Part shown: positions 8,724-17,376 of the stretch, one piece after another
Numbering within the stretch: the first letter of the stretch is position 1
Layout: every line of letters begins with the position of its first letter
Program-made: the position numbers and the translations under genes
Notes under the pieces: model-generated
What the model was told of the DNA's origin: nothing
Database searches by the model: none
The model's input: only the letters and a program-made list of their open reading frames with translations
Assembly: GCA_027488935.1 (NCBI GenBank)
Contig: JAIYAP010000071.1
Coordinates: forward strand, 124,001-188,000
Reading direction: 5' to 3'
Length of the DNA: 64,000 nucleotides
From: Saprospiraceae bacterium
GTDB lineage: Bacteria > Bacteroidota > Bacteroidia > Chitinophagales > Saprospiraceae

Positions 8724-9839
8724 CTAAAATGGCAGTTCATCCTCTTCTTCAAACTCATAACTTCTTACAAAATCTTTGAAATTACGCTCTTCCCGAATCA
8801 ATTCCATGTTCTTTTTTACTTGCTTAACCACGTTTTTTTGTTTTTGAACATGGCGTTCGATGTTCCGCAACATAGCGGCCTGATTGCGGTCATAAAACAT
8901 GGCATATCGGTTACCGTTTCCTTCGGGCGACGAAAAATAAATTTCTTCTTCCAGTTCCCGGGCTTGTTGTTGCAGCGACGTGTTAAAATATTTGAGTTGT
9001 GCATCATCAAAATCGGCAAACACATTTTCGCGGTCGGTCAGCATCGTCATCTGTAATTCGAGCAATTGCAAGTGGTCGTCGGCATCATAAGCGCCCGTAA
9101 TTTGCTTCATCAATTCGGTTTTTTCTGCGCGCAAAGTCTCATCCGGTTCCTTATCCGGGTGAAAATGGCGTACCAGGTCGAAGTAAATTTGGCGGGTAGT
9201 TTTTTTAACGGCCAATGCAGCCTCCTCCCGTTTGGCTTCTGCGGCGAGGGCGGAATCACTTTTTTTGCGATTGGCTTTTTCTTCAGCGCGCGCTTGTTCC
9301 TCGGCTTCAAATTCGGCGCGTTTTTCGGCAATTTTTTCGTTTATCTTTTCGGGGTCATCGATATCATCCGGCTCAATATCCAGCCCAAACATGTTTTTAA
9401 ACATTTGGGTGGCTATTATTTTCTCGAATGCTTCTTTTTCAGCCTCAACTTCTTCAAAACTTCGGCCCTTGTCTTCATATTCTGAAAACAAGCTGCGCAG
9501 CTCCTCATCTTCATACAGAAACTCATGCTGAAGCAAGCCTGTGATTTCTTCCTGCATGATTACGGCAAACTTTCCCTTTTCTTTTTTAGAAAGTTTGCTC
9601 TTGAAACTGCTATGATGCAAGGCAAAAACCCATTCACGAAAAGTACTGATGTAATTTTTTTCAGAAGGCGCAATGCGTTTATCACCCAGCTGGCGCAATT
9701 CCATATCCAGCACTTTTACCTGCTCAATATCCGCGCGCAAAGCCTTGATCTTTTTCACCAGGGTATTAAACCGCTTTTGCTCCTTGCTGAGTTTTTGATC
9801 GGCTTTTTTGCCTTTTACGATTTCGAGTTGTTTTGACAT
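8724..9839 (-). CDS. J-domain-like, coiled-coil cytoplasmic protein
   Basis: A 371-residue, highly charged protein. Residues 1-60 and 125-215 are rich in Lys, Glu and Ala and probably form coiled coils. Residues about 212-260 resemble a DnaJ J-domain: TRQIYFDLVRHFHPDKEPDE holds the HPD tripeptide (227-229) that stimulates Hsp70 ATPase, followed by a helix with ITGAYDADD. The J-domain is internal, not N-terminal, and no Gly/Phe or zinc-finger region is present, so this is a class III-type J protein or a J-like fold with another use. No signal peptide is present. A TACCTTTA box on the minus strand (9860-9867) is a possible promoter. No Hsp70 gene is nearby. Confidence 0.65.
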   Translation of the reverse strand: MSKQLEIVKGKKADQKLSKEQKRFNTLVKKIKALRADIEQVKVLDMELRQLGDKRIAPSEKNYISTFREWVFALHHSSFKSKLSKKEKGKFAVIMQEEITGLLQHEFLYEDEELRSLFSEYEDKGRSFEEVEAEKEAFEKIIATQMFKNMFGLDIEPDDIDDPEKINEKIAEKRAEFEAEEQARAEEKANRKKSDSALAAEAKREEAALAVKKTTRQIYFDLVRHFHPDKEPDETLRAEKTELMKQITGAYDADDHLQLLELQMTMLTDRENVFADFDDAQLKYFNTSLQQQARELEEEIYFSSPEGNGNRYAMFYDRNQAAMLRNIERHVQKQKNVVKQVKKNMELIREERNFKDFVRSYEFEEEDELPF

Positions 9840-9907
9840 GACACCTGTTTTACTATTGGTAAAGGTAGAATCTGAAAAAATAAAACGCGTGGAGATTTAA
9901 ATTAATT

Positions 9908-9950
9908 CCTAAAAAAACGGTTGCCCGCCACCAAGCGAACAACCGTTTGA
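9908..9950 (-). terminator. Intrinsic terminator after aconitase
   Basis: Inverted repeat AAACGGTTG (9915-9923) and CAACCGTTT (9940-9948) with a 16-base loop. On the minus strand it is followed by a run of seven T (9911-9917), 27 bases after the aconitase stop. Confidence 0.8.
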
Positions 9951-9975
9951 ATATAAGATGAAAGCCAATGGTCTA

Positions 9976-12237
9976 TTACAAACCAAAGTCTTTGCGGATT
10001 TTGTTCAAGGCGCTACCGGCAATTACCCACTCGATTTGTTGTTCGTTGTAGGTATGGTTCACAGCAAATTTCTCCTTAGAGCCGTCGGCATGTTCCAACA
10101 CGATAAACAATTGTTTGCCTGGTGCAAAAGTGTCGAACCCTTCGATGCTCACTTTATCATCCTGGCGAATTTTGTCATAGTCGGCGGTGTTGGCAAACGT
10201 CAAGGCCAACATACCTTGCTTTTTCAGGTTGGTTTGGTGAATTCGTGCGAATGATTTCACACAAACCACTTTTACACCCAAATAGCGCGGTTCCATGGCA
10301 GCATGCTCGCGGCTGGAGCCTTCACCATAGTTTTCTTCGCCAAATACGATGGTTCCAATGCCTTTTTTCTGGTAAAAACGGGCTGAGGCAGGTACTTCCA
10401 TCCATTCGTTTTTCTCAAGGTTGAGCACTTTGTTGCGCTCATCGTTGAAAGCGTTGGTGGCGCCGATCAGACAGTTGTTGGAAATATTTTCGAGGTGACC
10501 GCGGTATTTCAACCATGGGCCCGCCATAGAGATATGGTCGGTCGTACATTTACCTTTTGCTTTGATCAACAGACGCATGCCTTGCAATTCTGCATTGGTA
10601 ATGGGCGTGAAAGGCTTCAACAATTGCAGACGATCCGATTTTTTGTCTACCGCAATTTTTACACCGCCTTTTGCCGGGGCAATGTAACCAGCGTCTTCTA
10701 CCGCGAAGCCATTTTTAGGCAACTCGATGCCTTTCGGTGGATCCAGGGTTACCGTTTCGCCGTTTCTGTTCACTAAAGTGCCTTTTTTCGGATTGAAAGA
10801 AAGGTCGCCCGCGATCGCGAATGCCGTTACAATTTCAGGGGATGCTACAAATGCATGCGTATTCGGATTGCCATCGTTCCGACCGGTGAAGTTCCGGTTG
10901 AATGATGTCATAATCGAGTTAGCACGTTTTTGATCATCGATGTGGCGTGACCACTGACCGATACAAGGTCCGCAAGCGTTGGCCAACACGACACCGCCAA
11001 TTCCTTCGAATGCAGCCAAAATTCCGTCGCGTTCTGCGGTAAAACGAATCAGCTCTGAACCCGGTGTTACCGTAAATTCTGCTTTTACTTCCAGGTTTTT
11101 GTCTTTTGCCTGCTGCGCAATAGAGGCCGCACGGGTAAGATCTTCATAGCTGGAGTTGGTACAAGAACCGATCAAACCTACTTCCAATCGAACCGGGTAG
11201 TTGTTCTTTTTAACGGCTGCTGCAAATTTCGACAACGGCCAAGCCAAATCGGGCGTAAATGGTCCGTTGATATGTGGTTCCAATTTCGACAAATCAATTT
11301 CAATGACCTGATCGAAATATTTTTCCGGATTGGCGTAGCATTCCGCGTCGCCGGTAAGGTAATCGGCCACTTTGTTACACATGGCAGCCACTTTGTTGCG
11401 GCCAGTTGCTTTGAGGTAGCGCGCCATACTTTTGTCGTAACCGAAAGTAGACGTGGTCGCACCAATTTCAGCGCCCATGTTGCAAATGGTGCCTTTACCG
11501 GTAGCGCTCATGCTTTGTGCGCCTTTACCGAAATATTCAACGATGGCACCGGTACCGCCTTTTACGGTCAAAATACCAGCCACTTTCAAAATTACGTCTT
11601 TCGGAGATGCCCAACCGCGCAATTTGCCGGTCAAATGCACGCCGATCAATTTTGGCATTTGCAATTCCCAGCCCATGCCGCTCATCGCATCTACCGCATC
11701 AGCACCACCTACACCGATGGCAACCATGCCCAAACCACCCGCATTCACGGTGTGTGAGTCGGTACCAATCATCATACCACCTGGGAAACCGTAGTTTTCC
11801 AATACAATTTGGTGAATAATACCCGCACCTGGTTTCCAGAAACCGATACCATATTTTTGGCTTACGGTGCTCAAAAAATCAAATACTTCTTTGTTTTTAT
11901 CCAAAGCGATCGCCATATCCTTCGCAGCGCCTACTTCTGCCGTGATCAAGTGATCGCAGTGTACGGTGGAAGGAACGGCCACTTTTTTACGACCACAGGT
12001 CATAAATTGCAAAAGAGCCATTTGTGCGGTCGCATCTTGCATTGCAACACGGTCTACCTGAAAAAACACATAATCCGAGCCGCGCTTGTATTCCTGTTGC
12101 GGACTGTCGGTATGCAAATGCGCATAAAGAATTTTTTCAGAAAGGGTTAGGGGCCTGCCTAATTGCGCTTTGGCGGCGTCCACACGCGCGGGGAAATTTT
12201 TGTAAAACTCCCGCAACATTTTTAGGTCAAAAATCAT
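9976..12237 (-). CDS. acn: Aconitate hydratase (mitochondrial-type)
   Basis: A 753-residue aconitase that interconverts citrate and isocitrate in the TCA cycle. The [4Fe-4S] ligands are visible: the Cys of [14 protein letters not shown] and the two Cys of [10 protein letters not shown]. The N-terminal [20 protein letters not shown] and [17 protein letters not shown] match Bacteroidota homologues, and this fixes the ATG at 12237 rather than the TTG 27 bases upstream. The swivel domain carries [17 protein letters not shown] near the C terminus. Length is that of the mitochondrial type, shorter than AcnA (about 890 residues) and built differently from AcnB. A TACATTTG box (12324-12331) and a strong terminator (9908-9950) suggest a single-gene transcript. 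Confidence 0.95.
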   Translation of the reverse strand: MIFDLKMLREFYKNFPARVDAAKAQLGRPLTLSEKILYAHLHTDSPQQEYKRGSDYVFFQVDRVAMQDATAQMALLQFMTCGRKKVAVPSTVHCDHLITAEVGAAKDMAIALDKNKEVFDFLSTVSQKYGIGFWKPGAGIIHQIVLENYGFPGGMMIGTDSHTVNAGGLGMVAIGVGGADAVDAMSGMGWELQMPKLIGVHLTGKLRGWASPKDVILKVAGILTVKGGTGAIVEYFGKGAQSMSATGKGTICNMGAEIGATTSTFGYDKSMARYLKATGRNKVAAMCNKVADYLTGDAECYANPEKYFDQVIEIDLSKLEPHINGPFTPDLAWPLSKFAAAVKKNNYPVRLEVGLIGSCTNSSYEDLTRAASIAQQAKDKNLEVKAEFTVTPGSELIRFTAERDGILAAFEGIGGVVLANACGPCIGQWSRHIDDQKRANSIMTSFNRNFTGRNDGNPNTHAFVASPEIVTAFAIAGDLSFNPKKGTLVNRNGETVTLDPPKGIELPKNGFAVEDAGYIAPAKGGVKIAVDKKSDRLQLLKPFTPITNAELQGMRLLIKAKGKCTTDHISMAGPWLKYRGHLENISNNCLIGATNAFNDERNKVLNLEKNEWMEVPASARFYQKKGIGTIVFGEENYGEGSSREHAAMEPRYLGVKVVCVKSFARIHQTNLKKQGMLALTFANTADYDKIRQDDKVSIEGFDTFAPGKQLFIVLEHADGSKEKFAVNHTYNEQQIEWVIAGSALNKIRKDFGL

Positions 12238-12323
12238 ATTGGATAAACGGTTGACGGTTGACAATTATCGGTGTCATTCAGTATCATAACCGCTCAAAAG
12301 GCGCTTTGTTACACTGAATTGCG

Positions 12324-12331
12324 CAAATGTA
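12324..12331 (-). promoter_or_regulatory. -7 box of the aconitase gene
   Basis: TACATTTG on the minus strand, a full TAnnTTTG match. The nearest TTTG upstream is 23 bases away. This predicts a leader of about 80 bases before the ATG at 12237. Confidence 0.55.
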
Positions 12332-12404
12332 AAGAAACAAGCGCTTTAGAAAGCCAAACAAAGCGATAAACGTTTCAAAGTGACCAAATTCTTTACATGC
12401 GGCT

Positions 12405-13781
12405 TTATGTGAACAACAAATTTTTCAATTCTTCCACTTTTCCGAGCGTCATTACCCGGATACCGAAGCGGCCCGGATCTACCCCTTTCATCCCATATTT
12501 TGATACGTAAATGGCCTTAAAGCCCAAGCGATCGGCCTCCTGGATGCGCTGCTCAACCCGGTTTACTGCCCGAATTTCGCCCGAAAGCCCCACTTCGCCT
12601 GCAAAACAGATATTAGAAGGAATGCTCACATCCAACAAGGAAGAAATCAAAGCCGCTACAATCGATAGGTCAATGGCCGGATCATCCACGCGAATGCCGC
12701 CCGCAATGTTGAGAAACACGTCGTTGATGCTGAAAAAATAACCGCAGCGTTTTTCTAGTACCGCCAGCAACATCGACAAGCGCCGCATGTCAAAACCGGT
12801 GGCCGAGCGTTGCGGGGTGCCAAATACAGCTTTGCTCACCAGCGCCTGTGCCTCAATCAGCATTGGGCGCATGCCTTCCATGGTGGCGGCAACCGCACTT
12901 CCGCTCAATTCTTCGTCTTTTTGGCTGAGCAACAGCTCGGAAGGATTGCTCACTTCCCGCAGTCCGGCCGATTGCATCTGGTAAATGCCCATTTCATCGG
13001 TGCTGCCAAAGCGGTTTTTCAGCGTGCGCAAAATCCGATAAGTATTGTGTCGGTCGCCCTCAAATTGCAAAACACAATCCACAATATGCTCCAGCAATTT
13101 TGGACCCGCGATTTCGCCCTCCTTGTTAATATGTCCGATCAAAAAAACGGGAATATTGGTTTCCTTGGCAAAGCGCAACAACTCGCCCGCGCACTCGCGC
13201 ACCTGCGAAATGCTGCCCGGGGTGCTTTCGATGTGCGGACTGCTCAGGGTTTGGATCGAATCGACAATTAGCAATTGCGGTTGCAGGTCCTGGGCCATGC
13301 TCAGCATTTTGGAGCTGTTGGTTTCAGTCAGGATATAACATTCCGATTTGAAAATGCCAATACGGTCGGCGCGCATCTTGATTTGCTCTTCGCTTTCTTC
13401 GCCACTTACGTACAGAATTTTGGCGGGCAATTGCATGGCCACTTGCAGCAGCAGCGTGCTTTTTCCGATGCCCGGTTGTCCGCCGATCAATACCAAAGAT
13501 CCTGGTACAATACCGCCGCCCAATACCCGGTTGAGTTCTTCATCGGGCGTAGCCAGTCGGATGGTGGTGCCCGTTTCAATTTGTTTGAGGAGAATTGCGC
13601 GAGGGCCTTCCGATTTTCCGGGTGCAGCCCAAGACTTGCGACGTTCTTCGCCGGTGGTCTCTTTTTGGATCAATTCTTCCTGGTACGTATTCCATTCGCC
13701 GCATTGCGGGCATTTCCCCAACCATTTCGGTGCAGAGGCGCCACAGTTGGAACAGAAAAAAATTGTTTTTGCTTTGGCCAT
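12405..13781 (-). CDS. radA: DNA repair protein RadA (Sms)
   Basis: A 458-residue RadA, a RecA-like ATPase and helicase that acts in recombination intermediates and branch migration. Domains in order: a C4 zinc finger (Cys10, Cys13, Cys24, Cys27), a RecA core with Walker A GQPGIGKS (101-108), the RadA-specific KNRFG motif in LKNRFGSTDEMG, and a C-terminal Lon-protease-like domain (GEVGLSGEIRAVNRVEQRI). Length and start (MAKAKTIFFCSNCG) fit the family exactly. A TAAGTTTG box lies 26 bases upstream of the ATG. The TrpR-like gene is 55 bases upstream on the same strand. Confidence 0.97.
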   Translation of the reverse strand: MAKAKTIFFCSNCGASAPKWLGKCPQCGEWNTYQEELIQKETTGEERRKSWAAPGKSEGPRAILLKQIETGTTIRLATPDEELNRVLGGGIVPGSLVLIGGQPGIGKSTLLLQVAMQLPAKILYVSGEESEEQIKMRADRIGIFKSECYILTETNSSKMLSMAQDLQPQLLIVDSIQTLSSPHIESTPGSISQVRECAGELLRFAKETNIPVFLIGHINKEGEIAGPKLLEHIVDCVLQFEGDRHNTYRILRTLKNRFGSTDEMGIYQMQSAGLREVSNPSELLLSQKDEELSGSAVAATMEGMRPMLIEAQALVSKAVFGTPQRSATGFDMRRLSMLLAVLEKRCGYFFSINDVFLNIAGGIRVDDPAIDLSIVAALISSLLDVSIPSNICFAGEVGLSGEIRAVNRVEQRIQEADRLGFKAIYVSKYGMKGVDPGRFGIRVMTLGKVEELKNLLFT

Positions 13782-13806
13782 TTTTGGGCGCTTCTTAAAA
13801 TATAGG

Positions 13807-13814
13807 CAAACTTA
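13807..13814 (-). promoter_or_regulatory. -7 box of radA
   Basis: TAAGTTTG on the minus strand, in the 55-base gap between the TrpR-like gene and radA. No clear -33 element was seen. Confidence 0.45.
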
Positions 13815-13836
13815 TTGCTTATGCACAGGCGTTGCG

Positions 13837-14094
13837 TTATGCCTGCCGCCAAATTTCCAAAAAGCGCTGAATGACCGTTTTGTTTTCACGGTACACTTTT
13901 GCGCCACGGGTGGCGGTAACAATACTGCAAGGTACTTCTTTCGAAACTTCGCGTTGCGACATGCCCTGATCGAATGCGTCGAAAATTTTCCAGCGTTCGA
14001 GCATCATGGCGCGTTCGTTTTCGGTAAAAGTAAGACGAAGTAATTCGTCAAATTCAGTTTCCGATTGGGCAGATTGGAATAGTTTGTACAACAT
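13837..14094 (-). CDS. TrpR/YerC-like helix-turn-helix protein
   Basis: An 85-residue protein of the Trp repressor superfamily (YerC/YecD group). It is all helical, with the conserved LRLTFTENERAMMLERW segment before a helix-turn-helix in which QGMSQREVSKEV and CSIVTATRG are the two helices. E. coli TrpR binds tryptophan and represses trp genes; YerC-type members of other phyla have no firmly known ligand. No trp biosynthesis gene is adjacent, although kynU (tryptophan catabolism) lies about 12 kb away. It is divergent from the glycosyltransferase at 14222 and upstream of radA on the same strand. Confidence 0.8.
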   Translation of the reverse strand: MLYKLFQSAQSETEFDELLRLTFTENERAMMLERWKIFDAFDQGMSQREVSKEVPCSIVTATRGAKVYRENKTVIQRFLEIWRQA

Positions 14095-14221
14095 AAGATG
14101 GTTAGGTGTTGGGCGCGTTTTCCTTTTGCAAAGTTGTAAAGGATCTTTTAATTTTTTCGAGAAACCTTTTTAATCCTAAAATCCCTCAAATCACAGTTTA
14201 ACATCGCATTTTTGCACCCTT

Positions 14222-16237
14222 ATGCGGCTATCCGTTATTATCGTCAATTATAATGTGCGCCATTTCCTCGAACAGGCGCTGCGTTCCGTCCGAAAAGCCA
14301 TGCTTGGCATCGATGGCGAAGTGTGGGTAGTCGACAATAACTCGGTGGATGATTCTGTGCGCATGGTGCAGGAAATTTTTCCTGAGGTCAAACTCATTGC
14401 CAATCAGCACAATCCGGGGTTTTCGATTGCCAACAACCAGGCCATTCGCGAAAGTACGGGCGAATATGTGCTTTTACTCAATCCGGATACTTTGGTAGAA
14501 GAAGATACTTTTTCCAAATGCCTGGATTTTATGGATGCGCATCCAGCAGCCGGCGCGCTGGGGGTGAAACTGATTGATGGCAGCGGAAAATTTTTGCCCG
14601 AAAGCAAGCGCGGTTTTCCTACGCCCTGGGTTGCTTTTTGTAAAACGGTGGGTTTATCCTCCTTTTTTCCAAAAAGTAAATGGTTCAATCAGTATTACCT
14701 AGGTTTTCTGGGTGAAAATGAAACGAATGAAATAGACGTGCTGGTGGGTGCTTTTATGTTTATGCGCCGTACCGCCCTGGATAAAGCCGGATTGTTGGAC
14801 GAGGCTTTTTTTATGTACGGTGAAGATATTGATTTGTCGTACCGCATTACGCAAGCGGGGTTTAAAAACTACTATTTTCCCGAAACCAAAATTATCCATT
14901 ACAAAGGGGAAAGCACCAAAAAAGGCAGCCTGAATTATGTGCGAACATTTTATCAGGCGATGATCATTTTTGCGCGCAAACATTTTGAGGGACGTAGCGC
15001 GGGTTTATTTGTGTTGATGTTGCAAGCGGCCATTTGGTTGCGGGCAGGTATTACCTTGACAAAAAACTTTTTTGAAAAAATATGGTTGCCCGCGCTTGAT
15101 GCGATCATCATTTATATTGGGTTGTTTTTTTTAAAAGATTTTTGGGCAAACTACTATTACAAAGATCCGTATTGGTTTAAACCGAATGTGCTTTGGTTCA
15201 ATTTTCCCTTGTACATCCTGATTTGGCTGGGCACTGCCTGGCTCAATGGCGCTTATGACCAACGCTATAATTTGCGGCAACTGGTGCGCGGCCTGGGTTT
15301 TGGAACCCTTATTTTGGCAGCAGTATATGGTTTTTTGGACCTCGATTACCGGCCCTCGCGCGCGCTGGTGCTCATGGGTGCGGTGTGGGCCGTTTTATCA
15401 ACTGTGGGTATTCGGGCTTTGGCTTATTTTAAGCAATACCGCAACTTCGACATCGGCCACGATAAAGTTAAAAACCTCATCATCATTGGCAGTACTGCCG
15501 AATCGAACCGGGTAATGGGTTTGCTCAATCAGGTAGGGGTTCAAAAAAATTTGATCGGGTACATAGATCCGACCATGGGCATGGGCCAACAAATTGAAGA
15601 AAAAGCAGCGTTACAAATGCAACGACCCGGCCTGGGTGGCGCGTTAGGCTGGTTAGATCAGCTGGATGAAATTGTGCGTATTTACAACATCGAAGAAATT
15701 ATTTTTTGCTCTAAAGACCTGCGTTCGCAAGAAATTTTGTCCTGGATGACCCGTTTGGGGGCCGGTATATCTTATAAAATTGTACCAGAAGAAAGCCTGA
15801 GCATCATTGGCAGCAGCAGCAAAAACGAGCCAGGAGAGTTGTACACCATTGAAATTCGGTACAATATTGCCCAGCCTGGTCAACGGCGCAACAAAAGGGT
15901 ATTGGATGTACTGGTATGTGGTTTGTTGTTGCTTAGTTGCCCAATTTGGGTTGTTTTTTCGGAAAAACGTACTGTTTTGCTCCAATATTGGTTGCCCGTG
16001 CTGTTTGGTCAACGGCATTGGGTTGGCTACGCCGCACATCCACAACAAACCATGTTGCCACGGTTGCGGCCAGGGGTGTTTTCCATGTTGGATGCCCTCG
16101 ATGGAGTCACGCCCACTGCTGCTACCGTGGCAAGGCTCAATTATTTATACGCCAAAGACTGGGGTGTATGGCGCGATCTGGAAATTTTGTACAAAAGCCG
16201 GGTCTATAAATCCGAAAAAGGCAACAGACCGGTGTAA
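14222..16237 (+). CDS. Fused GT2 glycosyltransferase / membrane / Rossmann / reduced sugar-transferase-like protein
   Basis: A 671-residue protein. Residues 1-230 are a GT2 (GT-A) domain: MRLSVIIVNYNV, VVDNNSVDDS, the LLLNPDTLVEED metal-site region and MYGEDIDLSYRI. About five hydrophobic segments follow (roughly 260-405). Residues about 416-545 are a Rossmann-like domain (KNLIIIGSTAESNRVMG) as found before the catalytic part of polyprenyl sugar phosphotransferases. The last 110 residues start like a sugar transferase (RNKRVLDVLVCGLLLLSC) and end like one (YLYAKDWGVWRDLEILYKS), but the central catalytic stretch with its KFRSM-type motif is missing. It probably adds sugars to a lipid-linked polysaccharide; only the GT2 activity is supported. 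A CATTTTTG box lies just upstream (14208-14215). Confidence 0.75.
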   Translation: MRLSVIIVNYNVRHFLEQALRSVRKAMLGIDGEVWVVDNNSVDDSVRMVQEIFPEVKLIANQHNPGFSIANNQAIRESTGEYVLLLNPDTLVEEDTFSKCLDFMDAHPAAGALGVKLIDGSGKFLPESKRGFPTPWVAFCKTVGLSSFFPKSKWFNQYYLGFLGENETNEIDVLVGAFMFMRRTALDKAGLLDEAFFMYGEDIDLSYRITQAGFKNYYFPETKIIHYKGESTKKGSLNYVRTFYQAMIIFARKHFEGRSAGLFVLMLQAAIWLRAGITLTKNFFEKIWLPALDAIIIYIGLFFLKDFWANYYYKDPYWFKPNVLWFNFPLYILIWLGTAWLNGAYDQRYNLRQLVRGLGFGTLILAAVYGFLDLDYRPSRALVLMGAVWAVLSTVGIRALAYFKQYRNFDIGHDKVKNLIIIGSTAESNRVMGLLNQVGVQKNLIGYIDPTMGMGQQIEEKAALQMQRPGLGGALGWLDQLDEIVRIYNIEEIIFCSKDLRSQEILSWMTRLGAGISYKIVPEESLSIIGSSSKNEPGELYTIEIRYNIAQPGQRRNKRVLDVLVCGLLLLSCPIWVVFSEKRTVLLQYWLPVLFGQRHWVGYAAHPQQTMLPRLRPGVFSMLDALDGVTPTAATVARLNYLYAKDWGVWRDLEILYKSRVYKSEKGNRPV

Positions 16238-16241
16238 TTGA

Positions 16242-17306
16242 CTATAACGGCAAGGCCGAATACCGTTCAATAAATGCTTGCAACTCATCCACCATGGCCG
16301 GTGATCCAATTGCAATCGTGCTGCGTTGGTGTAATTCGGCCGGTTCCATGTCCAGGATACGTTTCAATTGGGTATTGATGGCTTTGCCACCTGCCTGTTC
16401 TACCAGCATCGACAATGGGTTGCATTCATACAACAAACGCAATTTGCCTTTTGGGTACTTGCGCGTGCTGGGGTACAGGAAAATACCGCCGTGGATCAGA
16501 ATTCGGTGAATATCGCTCACCATGGAACCGATGTAGCGCAGGCCATAGTTTTGATCGGAGCAATGATCGATGTAGCGCCGCATTTCCAGGTCAAATTTGG
16601 AATAATATCCCTGATTTACAGAATAATTGGAGCCATTTTCCGGAATGCGCATGTTGCGGTGGCTCAGGCAAAACTCTCCAATAGAAGGATCGAGGGTAAA
16701 GCCGTTCACGCCGCGGCCGGTGGTGTACACCAAAATGGTAGAAGTGCCGTACAATACATAGCCGGCAGCCACTTGCTTGGTACCCGCTTGCAAAAAATCT
16801 TCGAGGGTTGCCGGTCCATCCGCATCGCTTTTGCGGCGATAAATGGCAAAAATAGTACCCACCGATACATTAACGTCAATATTGGAAGAGCCGTCGAGCG
16901 GGTCGAACATTACAATATAGTGGCTCTTTTTAGACGTTATAGGCGGAACATTGATGATATCCGTATTTTCTTCCGACGCGATGGCACAACATTCTCCTGA
17001 GTTTTGCAGGCACTCAATGATTTTCTCATTGGCGTACACATCTAATTTTTGTTGGGTGTCACCACTTTGGTTTTCACCGCCATCTGCCACGCCCAGGATA
17101 TTTACCAGCCCGGCTTTATTTACTTCTCGGTTAATGATTTTGGCGGCCACACCAATATCTCGGAGCAAGCCGGTAAGTTCGCCGGTGGCATATTCAAAAT
17201 CTTTTTCTGAGCGGATGATAAATTCATCCAAAGTGACAATACGATTTCCAGGAATGCTGGTGTTGCTGTGGCCGCTGGTGCCAGATCTTTTTGTAGCGGA
17301 AGACAT
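16242..17306 (-). CDS. fbp: Class I fructose-1,6-bisphosphatase
   Basis: A 354-residue enzyme that hydrolyses fructose 1,6-bisphosphate to fructose 6-phosphate in gluconeogenesis. The metal-binding FDPLDGSSNIDVNVSVG signature is intact, as are SEENTDI (second metal site), GGIFLYPSTRKYPKGKLRLL, and ECNPLSMLVEQAGG. Length is normal. The first 20 residues (Ser/Thr/Gly-rich) form an N-terminal extension that may be disordered. A TATTTTTG box at 17357-17364 gives it its own promoter, although it lies between polysaccharide genes. It is convergent with the glycosyltransferase; the two stops are only a few bases apart. Confidence 0.95.
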   Translation of the reverse strand: MSSATKRSGTSGHSNTSIPGNRIVTLDEFIIRSEKDFEYATGELTGLLRDIGVAAKIINREVNKAGLVNILGVADGGENQSGDTQQKLDVYANEKIIECLQNSGECCAIASEENTDIINVPPITSKKSHYIVMFDPLDGSSNIDVNVSVGTIFAIYRRKSDADGPATLEDFLQAGTKQVAAGYVLYGTSTILVYTTGRGVNGFTLDPSIGEFCLSHRNMRIPENGSNYSVNQGYYSKFDLEMRRYIDHCSDQNYGLRYIGSMVSDIHRILIHGGIFLYPSTRKYPKGKLRLLYECNPLSMLVEQAGGKAINTQLKRILDMEPAELHQRSTIAIGSPAMVDELQAFIERYSALPL

Positions 17307-17356
17307 TGAGCGTGGTGGTGGTGATTTGTTATAAAATAATGGAGGTTAGGCAAAGA

Positions 17357-17364
17357 CAAAAATA
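17357..17364 (-). promoter_or_regulatory. -7 box of fbp
   Basis: TATTTTTG on the minus strand, 50 bases before the fbp ATG and just after the stop of the O-antigen-ligase-like gene. Confidence 0.5.
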
Positions 17365-17376
17365 ACAAAAAACGAA

